Positions 12,078 through 24,300 of a stretch of DNA of 64,000 nt are shown here, piece by piece. Position 1 is the first letter of the stretch. Each line of letters opens with the position of its first letter. Where the stretch lies: positions 1-64,000 of the forward strand of contig NW_017802769.1 of NCBI RefSeq assembly GCF_001625305.1, in the 5' to 3' direction. This stretch comes from Branchiostoma belcheri (Eukaryota; Chordata; Leptocardii; Amphioxiformes; Branchiostomatidae). Position numbers and translations under genes: made by a program. The notes beneath the pieces are model-generated. The model made no database searches. It saw nothing but the letters and a program-made list of their open reading frames with translations, and had not been told where the DNA came from.

Positions 12078-15000
12078 GTACAGAATCAGATACATCATGG
12101 AGTTTTCGTTGAAACATTTGCTGCATTGTTATTGACATCCTCTGTTTCTAAATGCAATAGTAGCAGAAATACATTTCAGGGTATAGGGATGATATGTACT
12201 AGTATCATATGATAATTCTGTACATATTTTGATTTTATTTGATTTTATTGAAATTGCAACAGTGCAATAAACGCAGAGGCAGCTGTTGCTGGTGTTGTGT
12301 CCCTCACATAGAAACGGATACTGGACAGACAATATTCATTTTTACTTGAGTCTAGTGGGGAAAGTCATGTAAAGTGCCTTTCCCAAGGGCACAAGATCAG
12401 TGGCATGTCAGGACTTTAGAATTTTATAAAGGCTTTTTCCTGAAACCATCTACTTATGCATCACCTCACAGGTCTATGAGACTATGACAAATTTTGTTCC
12501 TCATCCCTACAGGTATCATTGTTGAGTCCCGTTACATGCAGAAGGCCAAAGCTGCTGTACTTCCTGACAAACCCAAGATTGGAAAGGTACCCAAACATGT
12601 ATTTAAGAATGTATCAACATTCAAATTAAAAAGTTTACTTGAATCATGTATAAAGTCAAATTGTTTCAAAGTACATTGTACACATTATATTATTTATAAG
12701 TGCCCTTATGCTCTTGAATATCTATGAATACAAATTCATCAAGTATCTACAACATTCACCTTTTGTGATCATTTTCACCAGAATCAAATTAAGACTCATG
12801 ATTTGCAGTGAATTCAAACCTTGCTCAGAGGTTACAATTTCTTTGTGTCATACATTTATATGTATACCAAGAAAAGGAGGAAAAGGAAGACATAATACAG
12901 CTTGATGTGTTTGATTGTTCTTCTCCAGAGTACACAGTCCTCTGTTCAAACCCCTAAACCAGCCCCCTCCAGAACAACAAGTGCTCCAGCTAAGAGGAAA
13001 GTTGCCCAGAGTTCATCCTTCAACAGGTAAGTGAATACATGGACAAGGAAATAATTACATGTATATCAAACTGACATTCAGGGATTTGTTGTAACTGCCA
13101 TTCACTCATTTACTATCTAGTTTTAGCTTCTATTGTTTGCTGTCTTCAAAAGGTTACACATGCTTGCACAACTGTACATGTATGACAGGTATGAAAAGTG
13201 ACAAATGAAAGTGGTTTTGATCTATTCGTTTTCTTTGGAATAATTGTTTTATAAACATTTGTCCTTGTAATAGAATAACACTGGCAAATCACAAAAAGTA
13301 AAATGATCTTTCTAGCATGCTGATGAAGATTAAACGTCCAGGTAATGAGATACACAGAAAATTGAAACTGGCAGACATTTCAACTTTCAAAAATACCACT
13401 ACTGGTACTTTTCGTCACTGATGATACATTGTACTTGAAACTTCTGTCAGTTTTCAAAACCTATCCAGTTGCTTGGATAACAATTTCCTGTGGATCTTAC
13501 TACAACTACATGTACTAATGTTGGTTACCAGGTTCATAACCCTTTGAAGGCAACAATAGTACATGTAGGCTCTATTTTCAGAAATAAAACTGTCCTTAGG
13601 CCACAGCAAGTAAATTTTATGGATGACATCCTCCGCAGACTCCAAATCTAATGCGAGCGGGCGAAAAAAAAACAAGGCGGGCCGAAAAAAACAAGGTTCC
13701 TACATTTAAAAATTTTGACTGAATCATTGTACAAATGGTTTTGACTCAGTGGGAACATCACATATACACAGCCAGTATCACATATCACTGCATCAAAGTA
13801 AGAAACAAAACATTAAATCTGAGTCTTTTCTTGTATCCTCTCTTTATAGTTATCTGACACCCACCCTCCGGCATGGCAACAGACATCTTTGCCCATTTTC
13901 GGCATGTTCACCACTGTCAGAAGGCAACAAAATTTCTTTTTTTCTTTTTTCAAAATCAGGCGAAAATCAATGCGCGCGCTGATGTCATCCATAAAAATTA
14001 CTTGCTATATGGCCTTAGTAGACATGTACATGATTTTTGTATTGTTCATCACATAGAGAGAAATCAGTGAAGAAGGCATCAGAACACGGCTCCACACCTA
14101 TTATTGCTGGAAGCAAGAGGTCGACGACCTCCACACCTGTTGTGACTGGCAGTAAGAGGGCAGCGTCCACCCCCATGGGTGGGGCACATCCCCACACCCC
14201 CTCCATGACCCTGGGGGACATCTCAGCCATCCCCACCGCAGACAGCATACTCGTCGGTCAGACTTCTTCTTCTATAAGGAATGACTGTTTAGAAATAACT
14301 TCAAGACACTTCTTGTTATAACAAGTTTCAAAGTTTCATAACACTACATAGGAATGACTGAGATGATGCTTTATACATCCAGCTATAGGTTCTCTAATAA
14401 GGGCCACCAGTAACTCTTTTTAGAATTTCACAATTTAAGTTGACTATTTAAAACTTTAAAAAGTTTAAAATTGCTATTCAAGTATTTTTGACATGCTCCA
14501 TTCTCCTCCCAGCACCCTCTACATCTACTTCCGCATCTAAAGGCAAGCCTAAGAAAAAGGTAGGCTTCTTTTAATCTGTCTTAGTGTCTATTGTGACTGA
14601 TGACATAGTGACTTGAAATCTATGTGACTATAAACAGATATGCTTGCTATTGTTTGTATGTGCTGAATGATTAACACATAGATATGGCAGGGGGAGTAGT
14701 TTTGTTTGCAGGTTTGTTTGTTTGTTGAGATCTGTTTGTTTTCTCCCTGAGCAGGCCAGTAGTACTGAGGTGACCCAACACCAGCTGGACCTGTGGTACA
14801 TCAGGTACCTACAGTGGCTGTACATCAGCTCTAAGGTGAGAAGCTGTAGTCTACATGTGCATATATCTTCCCTTAGTCACTCACTCACTATCCGGTTTAC
14901 CGTCTGTTGTTCCCCGACTTCCGTGGGTTAGACGTGCTTGCACGGCAATACTGTGGCTTGATGGCAGCCCACCATTTGCCTCTATCCCATGGGTTGATGT

Positions 15001-17633
15001 TATCTAGTAGGTTCAAGTGGCAGTCAAACCTTACATTGTCAAACCATTTCTTCTTTGGTCAACCACGAGGGTGTGGGCCTTCCACATCCAGTGTGAGGAT
15101 CTTCCTGGCCATTTGTTACTGTCCATTCTTTGAAGGTGGCCATACCATCTGCCATAGTGCCATTTTTAACACAATTTGTGTCAGCTAATTTGTAAATGAT
15201 TCCCCCCAGTGACTCCTCTTTACATTGCAGGGTTAGCATTGTTGACTTCTTTACATGTAATTTTCAGATGGAAAAAGATCTCAAGGAGAAGGAGAAACAA
15301 TCATCAGTAAGTATTGTCTCTTATACTTGTTCCTAAAACTCCTGGTTGCTTATTGTCTGGAATATCCTAATTAATCGTAAGTAATTTCTTTAAATTGATT
15401 TTATGAATCAGCTGTAGGTAAAACATCATTGTCTACATGTAAGTTTTTTTTACTGTTATTTCCTTTTCACATGTTCTAGCAATACTGCTATGCACTGTGG
15501 GAGAAGAATGAAGATCTGAGGAAAAAGATCACCGAAGGAAAGCAGCGAATCCACTGTCTGAAGTACCAAAACCTTTTGGACAGACTCCTAAAGCTGCAGG
15601 TACAGTTGGAAAGATCTACAAATGTATACATGTATGTAAAGATTTGTTATTCAGGGCTCGAAATACTGTGTGCATAAACATAAACATTGCACCTTAGTGC
15701 AGGTAAAATTGGAGCTGTGCAGGTATTTCTGATGTTAACCTACACCTAACCTGCACTGGTCTATGTACTGGGTATATGCAGGTTAGTTCAGGTAAAATTG
15801 GAGCTGTGCAGATATTTCTGATGTTTACCTACACCTAACCTGCACTGGTCCAAGTAATGGGTTTATAATTATACATATATGTAGGTATATGTGGATTTTT
15901 ATTTGCAGCATTGACTGTTACCACCTGAGTATGAAGTATGATAATGGCAATGGTTTCTGAACAGTTTTTTCAATAGATATATGATCCAAAATTCTCATAG
16001 GCTGAATGATAATGATGTGGTTCTGGTGCAATTTGATGTACATTGTATTTTCCAGATGATGACAAGCAGAGGTGAATGAAATGGATGGAAAAAAATCATA
16101 GGACTATTAGGAGTTTGAAATTCATCCTTTTGAACAGTTGTTCTTTTATAAACCTGTTTGTGTGGCTCCACCTATTGGCAGGAAGCAGCATTGCAGCCAC
16201 TTGTAGACAGTGCTCCCAAGATGCAACAGGACTACAGTGAGTTTGCCCACGCCTTGGATACCACCAGGCACCACCTAGCAACCATCTCTGTATCTGATGA
16301 CGTGGATAATGAAGATTATATCAGTAAGTAGCTTTATAACCTTTATGTTCTACATAAAAAAACACACACCTACATTACAAATGTACGTATTCACGTGTTT
16401 TACATTGTGCTAGTTACAATTTAGGTAGGTAGGTAGCTACCATTTGATATAAGCTATGCCATGATTTCCAATAATATTAAGAGAATTTACAAAGTAGACA
16501 ATTCAAGAGGCCATGGTTTTGATGGTGACATCGTTGGATTAATTTTTGATTGTAGAGTTTGATTTTCTCAAGAATATGTCAGATATGTCTGTACTTTTAT
16601 CTGTAATAATTCTGTATAGCCAGTAATACAGTAGCTTTGCAGGCATGTGGCGCACTGGCAGATAGCTATATCACACCAGATAACCTGTTACACTCAACCT
16701 TTGCACATCTAACTGCAGGAGTTGTTTAAGATAAAGCTTTCTAGTGATGATGCCGGCCCCAACTGTACTTGGTGGCAGTAAGTTCCACTCTACGATAGTT
16801 CTTGGAAAAGCCCGGATGGAAATGACAATGCCCCCGGATGGAAATGACAATATGAGAAAAACTTGTTCCCTATGTTGCAGAAAAGCTGTACGAGTCTGTG
16901 AATGAGATTGAGCAGCTGTTAGGACAGCTGAGTATCATGACCAGCAGACAGCTGCCCAAGGTCACCAAGTTCTCCAAGGAGCTGGAGGAACTGCAGAAGA
17001 CAACAGCAGCCGAGGGGGTTCTACTCAAAAGGTGAGCTAACAGAACATTTTTTTTCTTACGGTGTTGCTCAGTGCAAAGCCAAATGACCACATCTAGGCA
17101 TTGAGCTAGGTGATATGACAGACTATGCAAAAATATGGCAGTAAAAATGGCAGTTCATTTTGAAAGCTTGTCAATGAGGATTGTATTTGGAAGGAAAGCA
17201 TGTTATTTTCTGTTATTTTCTGCCTCACTGCTCACAAAATTTGAACATGCTACACTTTCCACTCGCTTGGAGTAAAGCACATCTCTCAAGTTTAAGTTTA
17301 AGCATTCATGTAAGATATAGTCCACTGATTTACAAAGTGTGAAGTAAGATAAGACAGCTCAAAAGCTATTAGCCAGTTTTGGTCTTTATGGTCCAAAAAT
17401 ACAATTCTTCTGAACCATTGTAAAACACTAATACTGTGCATTCTCAATTTGTTCTTGCCTGATTGTTGAATTGATTAAAAAGTTGTCCTGTGTGTGAATG
17501 CAGGATGGAGGAGCTGGTCGCTGCAGCAGAGAGTATCATGACTCAGGAGGTGTCACTGATCTCACAGGAGATACAGCTCAACAGGGCAGGGGATGCTACA
17601 CATGACTTCACTTCACAGGGGCTACTACTTTAA
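6839..17633 (+). CDS. HAUS8: HAUS augmin-like complex subunit 8
   Basis: Nineteen coding exons with matching phases give 2058 nt and 685 residues: 6839-6906, 7710-7789, 8384-8573, 9141-9249, 10220-10368, 11173-11333, 11555-11683, 11851-11905, 12043-12077, 12513-12586, 12929-13026, 14057-14256, 14513-14559, 14755-14835, 15268-15306, 15480-15599, 16182-16323, 16881-17031, 17504-17633. HAUS8 is the microtubule-binding subunit of augmin, which recruits gamma-tubulin to spindle microtubules for branched nucleation. Diagnostic matches are GIIVESRYMQ (family GRVxESRYLQ) and FAHALDTTRHHL, a close match to the ATALDTTRHEL region of vertebrate HAUS8. The start is the first ATG of a GC-rich first exon and its phase fits exon 2. 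Vertebrate HAUS8 is about 410 residues, so this one is much longer at the N-terminus. Confidence 0.88.
6950..7640. repeat. 131-bp tandem repeat in HAUS8 intron 1
   Basis: Two essentially identical 131-bp units occupy 7118-7248 and 7249-7379, each starting GCACCGTTTTCTTGCAAGAG. Diverged units extend upstream (from about 6950) and downstream (7380-7640), with shared words TAGAGACTCTT, GCACCGT and GCTTGCAAGTTCT. The near-perfect pair points to a recent duplication inside an older array. Confidence 0.9.
7822..8260. mobile_element. Element debris with repeated TTGTCCCA words
   Basis: HAUS8 intron 2 contains at least five TGTCCCA words between 7850 and 8095. After these comes a block (TTGCACCAGACAAATT, about 8220) that recurs at about 39803-39835. 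Likely remnants of a non-autonomous transposon family related to the GGGCTCGAAAT group. Confidence 0.5.
9358..9740. mobile_element. Inverted-repeat element, GGGCTCGAAAT termini
   Basis: GGGCTCGAAAT at 9358-9368 is matched by ATTTCGAGCCC at 9730-9740, a perfect 11-bp terminal inverted repeat. Internal GTGCACC words are also arranged in opposed copies. It lies in HAUS8 intron 4 with no coding capacity. A target duplication is not obvious. Relatives occur at 5795-5885 and 15654-15870. Confidence 0.8.
12240..12420 (-). mobile_element. SINE tail fragment
   Basis: The stretch around GTAAAGTGCCTTTCCCAAGG resembles the body of the tRNA-derived SINE copies at 42085-42245 and 45975-46160. The promoter-box half is degraded. 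Confidence 0.55.
12513..14559 (+). CDS. HAUS8: HAUS8 exons 10-13: basic microtubule-binding region
   Basis: Begins with GIIVESRYMQKAKAA and continues Lys/Ser/Pro-rich to KGKPKKK. It contains two copies of a TP[IV][IV]xGSKR motif in exon 12. In vertebrates the basic N-terminal part of HAUS8 binds microtubules and is phosphorylated by mitotic kinases. The many Ser-Pro and Thr-Pro sites fit that role by inference. Confidence 0.75.
13330..13500. mobile_element. Fold-back element copy, HAUS8 intron 11
   Basis: Starts with CGTCCAGGTAATGAGATA and contains opposed arms around AAACTGGCAGACATTTCA and its partner ending CCAGTTGCTTGGATAACA. The same architecture recurs at 54300-54500, with a half copy at about 50050-50150. 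Confidence 0.7.
13596..14017. mobile_element. TTAGGCC inverted-repeat element, copy 1
   Basis: The left end TTAGGCCACAGCAAGTAAAT continues as TTTATGGATGACATC. The right end is the inverse, GATGTCATCCATAAAAATTA followed by CTTGCTATATGGCCTTA, giving a terminal inverted repeat of about 33 bp. It sits in HAUS8 intron 11 immediately before exon 12. A second copy is at 46623-47022. Confidence 0.85.
14755..17633 (+). CDS. HAUS8: HAUS8 exons 14-19: coiled-coil augmin core
   Basis: Residues 466-685. Heptad-like helices (for example HQLDLWYIRYLQWLYI, EKNEDLRKKITEGKQRI, KLYESVNEIEQLLGQL) surround the DTTRH motif at about 571-575. This part should pair with HAUS6 in the augmin complex. The C-terminus ends TSQGLLL. 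Confidence 0.8.
14877..15235 (-). mobile_element. Non-LTR retrotransposon C-terminal relic
   Basis: On the minus strand, a frame with one stop reads PKKKWFDNVRFDCHLNLLDN, then [17 protein letters not shown] and PRKSGNN. This is the typical C-terminal tail of LINE ORF2 proteins (consensus RGRPKKxWxDNVxxD). It lies in HAUS8 intron 14. A more decayed copy is at 54893-55070. Confidence 0.75.
15654..15870. mobile_element. GGGCTCGAAAT-related fragment with internal duplication
   Basis: Begins GGGCTCGAAATACTG like the 9358 element. It contains two copies of a segment starting CAGGTAAAATTGGAGCTGTG (15700 and 15789, an 89-bp period). No matching right terminus was found. Confidence 0.65.
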
Positions 17634-17750
17634 AACCCAATTGTGAAATAGAGGACTATTTTGTCTAGTTACATATAGGTGAAAACTGTTTATAGAAATG
17701 ACAGTTATGATCCATGAAAAAGCCTGCTGTATTGAAAACTAAGGAATATG

Positions 17751-17756
17751 AATAAA
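17751..17756 (+). terminator. Likely HAUS8 polyadenylation signal
   Basis: AATAAA about 120 nt past the HAUS8 stop, the first good hexamer downstream. A second lies near 17808. Confidence 0.5.
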
Positions 17757-20700
17757 AAATAAGAAATATACCTGACTGAGTGTACAAAAAAACTAAGGAA
17801 TTATACAAATAAAAATAAGAATACTGAAACATTCCTGAATTTTCTTGTAACATCTATAACCGTTACAGTTACATGTTCTTTTCCAATGACTTTGATATTT
17901 GCATGTACTTACTTTCAGATATGTCAGAGGCTGTGATAAGACATTGTAGGCTGAAGACAGTTTGTTTTGTATGACACACCTATTCATCTATTGGTAAGGG
18001 TATCTAGATTGGGTTCAGTGTGAGAGAATACAACACGTACTGATATGCTACTAGAAAGATTGCTCAAAAACCTGTTGTATGATTGTATCAATGACACTGT
18101 TCTTTCTATGACGAAAGAAAGAAAATACAAGAGACAGAAGTCGCAATAATGTTTTTTATTTACAGTAACATTAACATGAATTACAAATACATCCACACAT
18201 TTGTACAGCCATGAATAAACAGTACTCAACTTCTTTCATTAACAAGACCACGATTGGGTAGAAAGATCATTTTTGACAAATACTGGACTTCTTGAGCTCC
18301 AAATTTGTAACAGACACTAAAATGCTATAAAACACTACTGGTATGATGAATTACTGGGTGGGGGACAGCTTTTTGGCTGTCTAATATGTTACGCTCCGTG
18401 TCACTAAAATTGTTTGAAGGGTCTGCAATGTTGGGGTGAAGAGCTGATTCAATAGCAATCAGTACTACAGAATTGGACCAGTATGGACATTTGGTTGAAA
18501 AACAGAATGGTTTGAATATTTACGTTTCTAGGTGATTGTCTTCGTCCGAAAAAAAAAATGTTTTCTCGACTTCCTAAAGTGTAATGGTTGGTGTTCGTGG
18601 TAGGAGAGGCACAAAGGAGTTACAAAACATATTATTGAAAGGCAACAGTAATATGCATTCACATACATACATACAGAACCCACACATTATATGCAAACTT
18701 TTAACTTTCATCAATTCATTAGTGACTTTGGCCCTTTTTCTTGTAAGATCTTAACTAAACAAGTCACAGCTAGATCCTTTCCAGCACTTTCAAATAACAG
18801 AACTTCTTACCTAAAACTAGTCACAACTATACAATTAGGAGTACTAGATTGTTGTTCAGCACAAGTATTTTAGTCCATAGCAATACCTAACAAGTAATTA
18901 TATACAGTATAAAATATTCAATCACTCAGGACAAAATACTCTGTATTATTCACAAACATCTCGTATACTGTAGAAAACCACACATCGTGGTGGGCGGAAA
19001 CATGGACATTTCTGTCAATCATTATAAAACACAACTTGCATGATCTGAACACTCAAAAAATCATAACAATTATTCACAAAGGTCTAATTACGAGGAAGTG
19101 TTACAGTTCAAGTATCACCAGTTATGATCTGAAATGAGTGATATCTACTTCGCATCATAGGTATGCACAATGCGTTCTTTTACAATCCAATGCTTCAATA
19201 TCTGCCATTTGCCCTCCTATGTATCTTTTCACCCTTCTTCCACCAGTTACCTTATAAACCCATCAGTATAAACCAAATGGCAGTTTTATAGCTGTTATAC
19301 AACAGCTAAACCATACATTCAAAGGGACGATGCCTACAATGCCCTTTTCCCTATCCACAAGTCTTTTTCTCTCAAAACGCAAATTTGCATCACTCCAAAT
19401 ATTTCTGCCTTCAAGGAGAACATGTGTACCAAGTAGACACTCATTCTAGCAAGAACTGGTGATACCTTTTAATATTGAAAACCTAACTAAAATATCCAAC
19501 CACACTGGTTTTTGTAATCAACTTTCTACCTTGATTCACCCTGTTTTGTAATGTAACATTTCTAGTCAGACATCCACGTTTCTTTGCAATGGAATATGCC
19601 AATCATGCTGGTGAAAAATCATGACTGTTGTCTATTTGTGACAAATCATAAAACTACTTACGTGTAGGCTGAGGTTTAATACACAAAGTATATCCCAAAG
19701 AGCACATATGTGCAGGCATATACATGCATATACAACATCTTACACATTGCCACAGCACCAGCACACTCAACTTCTTTCCAAACAGTGGGCATTCAAAAGT
19801 GCTGTTGACCCTGAATAAAAGGACCTTTCATAAGGTTATTCTGCCAAGTTACACAGTAAGAACAATGGCTGACCTTATCACATTTGTTGTGCATTAGAAT
19901 GGCACTGTACACTTCTACCCAAGAAGGAATCCTTTTTAGTGCTATGGAATTGACAATGTCTTTAAGATACATACATGTATATGTGTGCACTGAAGTGGTG
20001 AATATGGATAGAGACAAACAAACAAACAAACAAATCAACAGTCTGATATTGCAAAGTGGAGGTGGTGGAATTGCATTTTGCCACTTCTTTCTGAGGGGGA
20101 AAAATAGACATCAATTACAATCTATTATACACAGAACAATATACTATTCCAAATACACCATTTTCTCAAATAACATTCACATCAGCACGCAAGTATAGTA
20201 ACTTGAACATGGAATTAGAAATAAATATAAGATACGAGATATCATACTTTACGCTTAGCTGCATATCTTCCAGCCTACATGGAAACCTTACATAGTTCCA
20301 TGAAATTCCATTTTGTTACATTTAACGGGATAACAAAATAAATACTTCTAACTTATACGAACTCTGCACAACATTTTCTTTCTTCTTGAAGTTCTAGCAA
20401 TTTTGTTAAATAAAATACAGGTCATATTTGGTCATGTGGGCCATCTGCCTTTTTTCCTTTCCAGTCCAGCTACTACAAACTGAAATGCTCTCCAAACATG
20501 CAAGTACTTGACATGTTATTGGGGTTTTCACATAGTGTAAATGCTTGGTCTACAATATACGACTTGTTAGCCATCTGGCTGCCCAGATCAATATGGGGTA
20601 TGACTACATCAGCCTTGATACATACCAGATGGTGCTTTGGGTCAAACTAGTCATAAGTGCCTATTTTTTTTGGCAAGAACAGTATGCTACCTATATATGC

Positions 20701-21351
20701 TTTATGAGGAATAGAACCATGTAACATTTAGAGAAAACTTTCCTTGTAATTTTTCCGAAAGAAAGACCTTTGAAGACAGCTCTTAGGATGCGAATTTGAA
20801 TGTCTTGAACTTCTAAATGCCAGATGGGCTTCTTCATATAAACCTGGCTTAATTAGTGTTACAAAGCAATGCTGCACGTTCCCTCCAATCTTTGGGTTCA
20901 TGCAGTTGTAGTCCACCCTCACAAATCAGAGAAATGTATAATAATAGCCTAACTGCTGAATGGCACATTGACAAGTTTAGGGCACTCTTGCCTTGGCAGG
21001 GCTTCTTGCATTTACATCACCCAGATTAGGCAATAGCTTTTACCATTGTGATGGGAGCTCAACTATTTTAATGCTGACTTTTCTCCTGGCAACTGATAGA
21101 AGTAAGGACCATCTGTCTACCTATTGAAAAGCTGGCACAGGGTAGGCATTTTGAAAGAAATACTTTGCTTTATTGTGTGTAGTACCAGTAATAGGCACAG
21201 ATGACCACTGGAGACATTCTGCTAAAGGATATAACTTGTTACAAAGTCATAAAAGCATTGGAACCCAGGCCTGTGTTAAATTAATGTAAGTAAGAAAACG
21301 GCTAGAAAGCTATTTGGTAGAAATTCTTCGGGTCGGTGACTGTGTCTTGCG
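17757..21351. other. Convergent spacer and probable NDE1 3' UTR
   Basis: AT-rich, with no supportable exon on either strand. From about 18150 it is probably the long 3' UTR of NDE1 read on the minus strand, because a reversed AATAAA (TTTATT) lies at 18155-18160. It includes a short (AAAC)n run near 20018. Confidence 0.5.
18155..18160 (-). terminator. Candidate NDE1 polyadenylation signal
   Basis: AATAAA on the minus strand. Using it would give a 3' UTR of about 3.2 kb from the stop in the 21352-21421 exon and would leave HAUS8 and NDE1 transcripts nearly abutting. Other minus-strand hexamers exist, so the choice is tentative. Confidence 0.3.
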
Positions 21352-24300
21352 TCACACTGTGATCTTCACCAGGCCCTGTGAGTTCGGGGACGACACTGAC
21401 CCTCGGTTCAGTCGCTTGGCCCTGGAAGGAGAAAACATTTTAACGATGAATGTAGAATATTCTTTTACATTCTCCAATTGCCGACTGCCCACTGTCTGGA
21501 TTTACTAAAAGCAAAGCTATATTTTTTGGCAGCATTTTCAAATCAATATTTCAATCTACATTTTTGTGGATGATAAGTCTTCTATATTACACAAATGCCA
21601 ATAAGTAATTTCTAAATTTGCCTGATAATAAAAAAAAACGAAATATTGCCTGACTCTTTACAATGCATGAGAAGTGAAACCAATAAAGAGGTTCACAAAT
21701 TGAAGTGTACTTTTATCTCATATTGATCGTCTTCATAATAATCATAATAACATGCAAAACAAAAACCAGTGACAAAGAAGAAGCGTATGCTGAACAAGAG
21801 AAATTGTTGTTAGTTTTTCTGCTCATACTTTTAAGAAACAAAGCATAGAATTAGCAATTAGACTTGGTGCAATCATCAAAAAATGAAAAATTGTTTTGTT
21901 TTACAAAACACATAAGGTAAAAATAGTATACATGTACATGCTACAAGTGCCCACACAAAGTACTGACACAACAAAATATCATATTCCCTTACAGCTAAGC
22001 CATGCATTAACAGACTGAAGCTTTTAACATGGGAACTGAAAATGTTGGCATGCATTAACTTAAAGACAGTGTTCAACAGAAACCAAGGACTTGCAACAAA
22101 CAGTAAGTTGATGAAATAAAAAATTAAGTGACAACATAACAGTTGCAGCATATCATACATACATATTAGACTATAAGCCAACTTGTACAGTGCACTTAAG
22201 ATTTTATACATAAGACAAAAAAATGGACATGCACATGACATGGCAATTATCAAATTTTAAACATGTACAAATGTACTAAAAACTACTAACTGTAACAGTT
22301 AATATTCATGCACTTCTGAACATAGCTCTAGCAAATTTTACAGCAATTATTTTTGGAGGCTTACATGTCTTTCTACAGCAAACAGTTTACAAATTGGAAA
22401 ACCAATGTGTTCAGAACAAGACAAAGACTGAATTAACAGGGCATCTCATAAGAAAAATTTAATGTCATCTATCTCTTTAACATTTCAGTAAGGGCTATTC
22501 CAGTGCATAAGTTTATAGGGACAGATTTGACAGTGAATTTCAGATAATGGACAAGGACACCAAAAAGGAGCGAAGTCAAGAGTTGAACAAAAAGTTGAAA
22601 AGTTGCCCTTTTTTTTAAACCTTCTCTTTGCTTTTGATTCATTCACTAACGAAAGATGGTTAACAACAGGTGGTTAGAATGGAATAGCCCTGATGTAGAA
22701 GTCTTGAGTTGGCAACATGAACATGAGGACCAACCGATGGCAAACACGTAAAATGTACCTGCTAGTGCCAGTCTGACATGCAGAGACGAATGCCTGGAGG
22801 ATTTCCATGCATGTACGCTTGTAAGGGGAGAGAGGGGTAAATGAGTAGCACTGCTAAAAGGGTTAATCACAATGTTACACAAACACACACATGGGGAGGG
22901 GATCAGATTAATTGAGATAAGATTAAACTGTTTGTTTTGACTTTGTATGATGTTTTGTATGATGGGTGAATGTTGCATGATCAGAACAAGAGGTATCATA
23001 AAGGCGATTTAGGAGTTTTAGGTTTAACAGGTAAAAGTGAGGGGTTTTCACTAAGATTAAGATGAAAAGTGTGGCTGAAAAACTGCAAAAAGGAGGACCA
23101 GGGGGCTGTTAATTCCTAAGAGCTTTCTCCTCCAGTTGCCATCATGAATTACATGTACGTGTGGGCCACTATTCTTGAGCTCTGGTTCAGATACTAACAA
23201 CTTCCACAGCACTCTTCTGCATCAGTACAATTATGCTACTACGAGTAATATTCCATCTATTTTATCATCTTAACTTATTCCACATGTGATGCGGATATGT
23301 TAAGTAGGTTAGTTAGTAGGAGACATGTACAGGAGTTAGTTCTATTGTGGCTACAGCTAGACAAGCAGACAGAATTTTCAAGTGCCAGCACAGCTTCTAT
23401 AGGAAAACAGTGAACTGATAGCAGAGTTAGCAGTTAAGTTATATGTATAAGAAGAGAAGTTAATTAAGGTTACAGTAGGGTAGAAGCAAATAGGACAGAC
23501 CTATCACTTGAGGAGTGGATTATGAAAGGGGAACTATAGTATGAGGAATGTTAGTAGGTTTTAGTGAATTGGTTGTGCAAAGCAACCAAGCCAAGTGGAC
23601 TTTACCATGATTGTGTTAGTCCCAGAGTGGTCAAAGATCAGTCACTCTCAGCCGCCTTCAGAGATGAGCAAAAAGGAGATGGCATGATCGTGAATAAGGG
23701 TCTTGTAAGGGAGGTTAGAGATGTACTGTAAGTTGGTAACATTTTGCAAGACATGGTGATTTCTTATCATGTGAAAATGTTAAGATTTGGTACTGGTCTA
23801 TGTTAATATTAATACATTAATGGCAAAATTATTCCTTAAGAGTGTGTAGTACATCAGATGCTTGCAAAATTACTTTGTACATATTAAGACACTTTTTATT
23901 ACATTTTGTAAGGAGCAACAGTAAGTACTAACTGTACAACACACAACAGACAGCTTAACCAACATGTTGCAGCATTATGTTGACATGCTGTACAGTATGA
24001 TGCTTCATGCAAGCAACAGAACATCATAATACATCAGTAATATGCCTATAGTACTAGTAGTTGGATTTGTTGGAACAAGAACAAAAGAATGTAACAGTCA
24101 ACTGGCACTGTACATGGGTAAGCACATGTAAAGCAGCCAACAGATGAGGGATACATTCATTGCATACAAACGATGCAACTTTTTTCAGTGTACTTACATG
24201 TTACGACCTTACAGCTCACCTCACTTCATTCCCCCTGCACTAAGGTTTCTCTCCTTTCCTGCTATGTAACCACTACTTTCCCCCAATCCTACAACAAATC

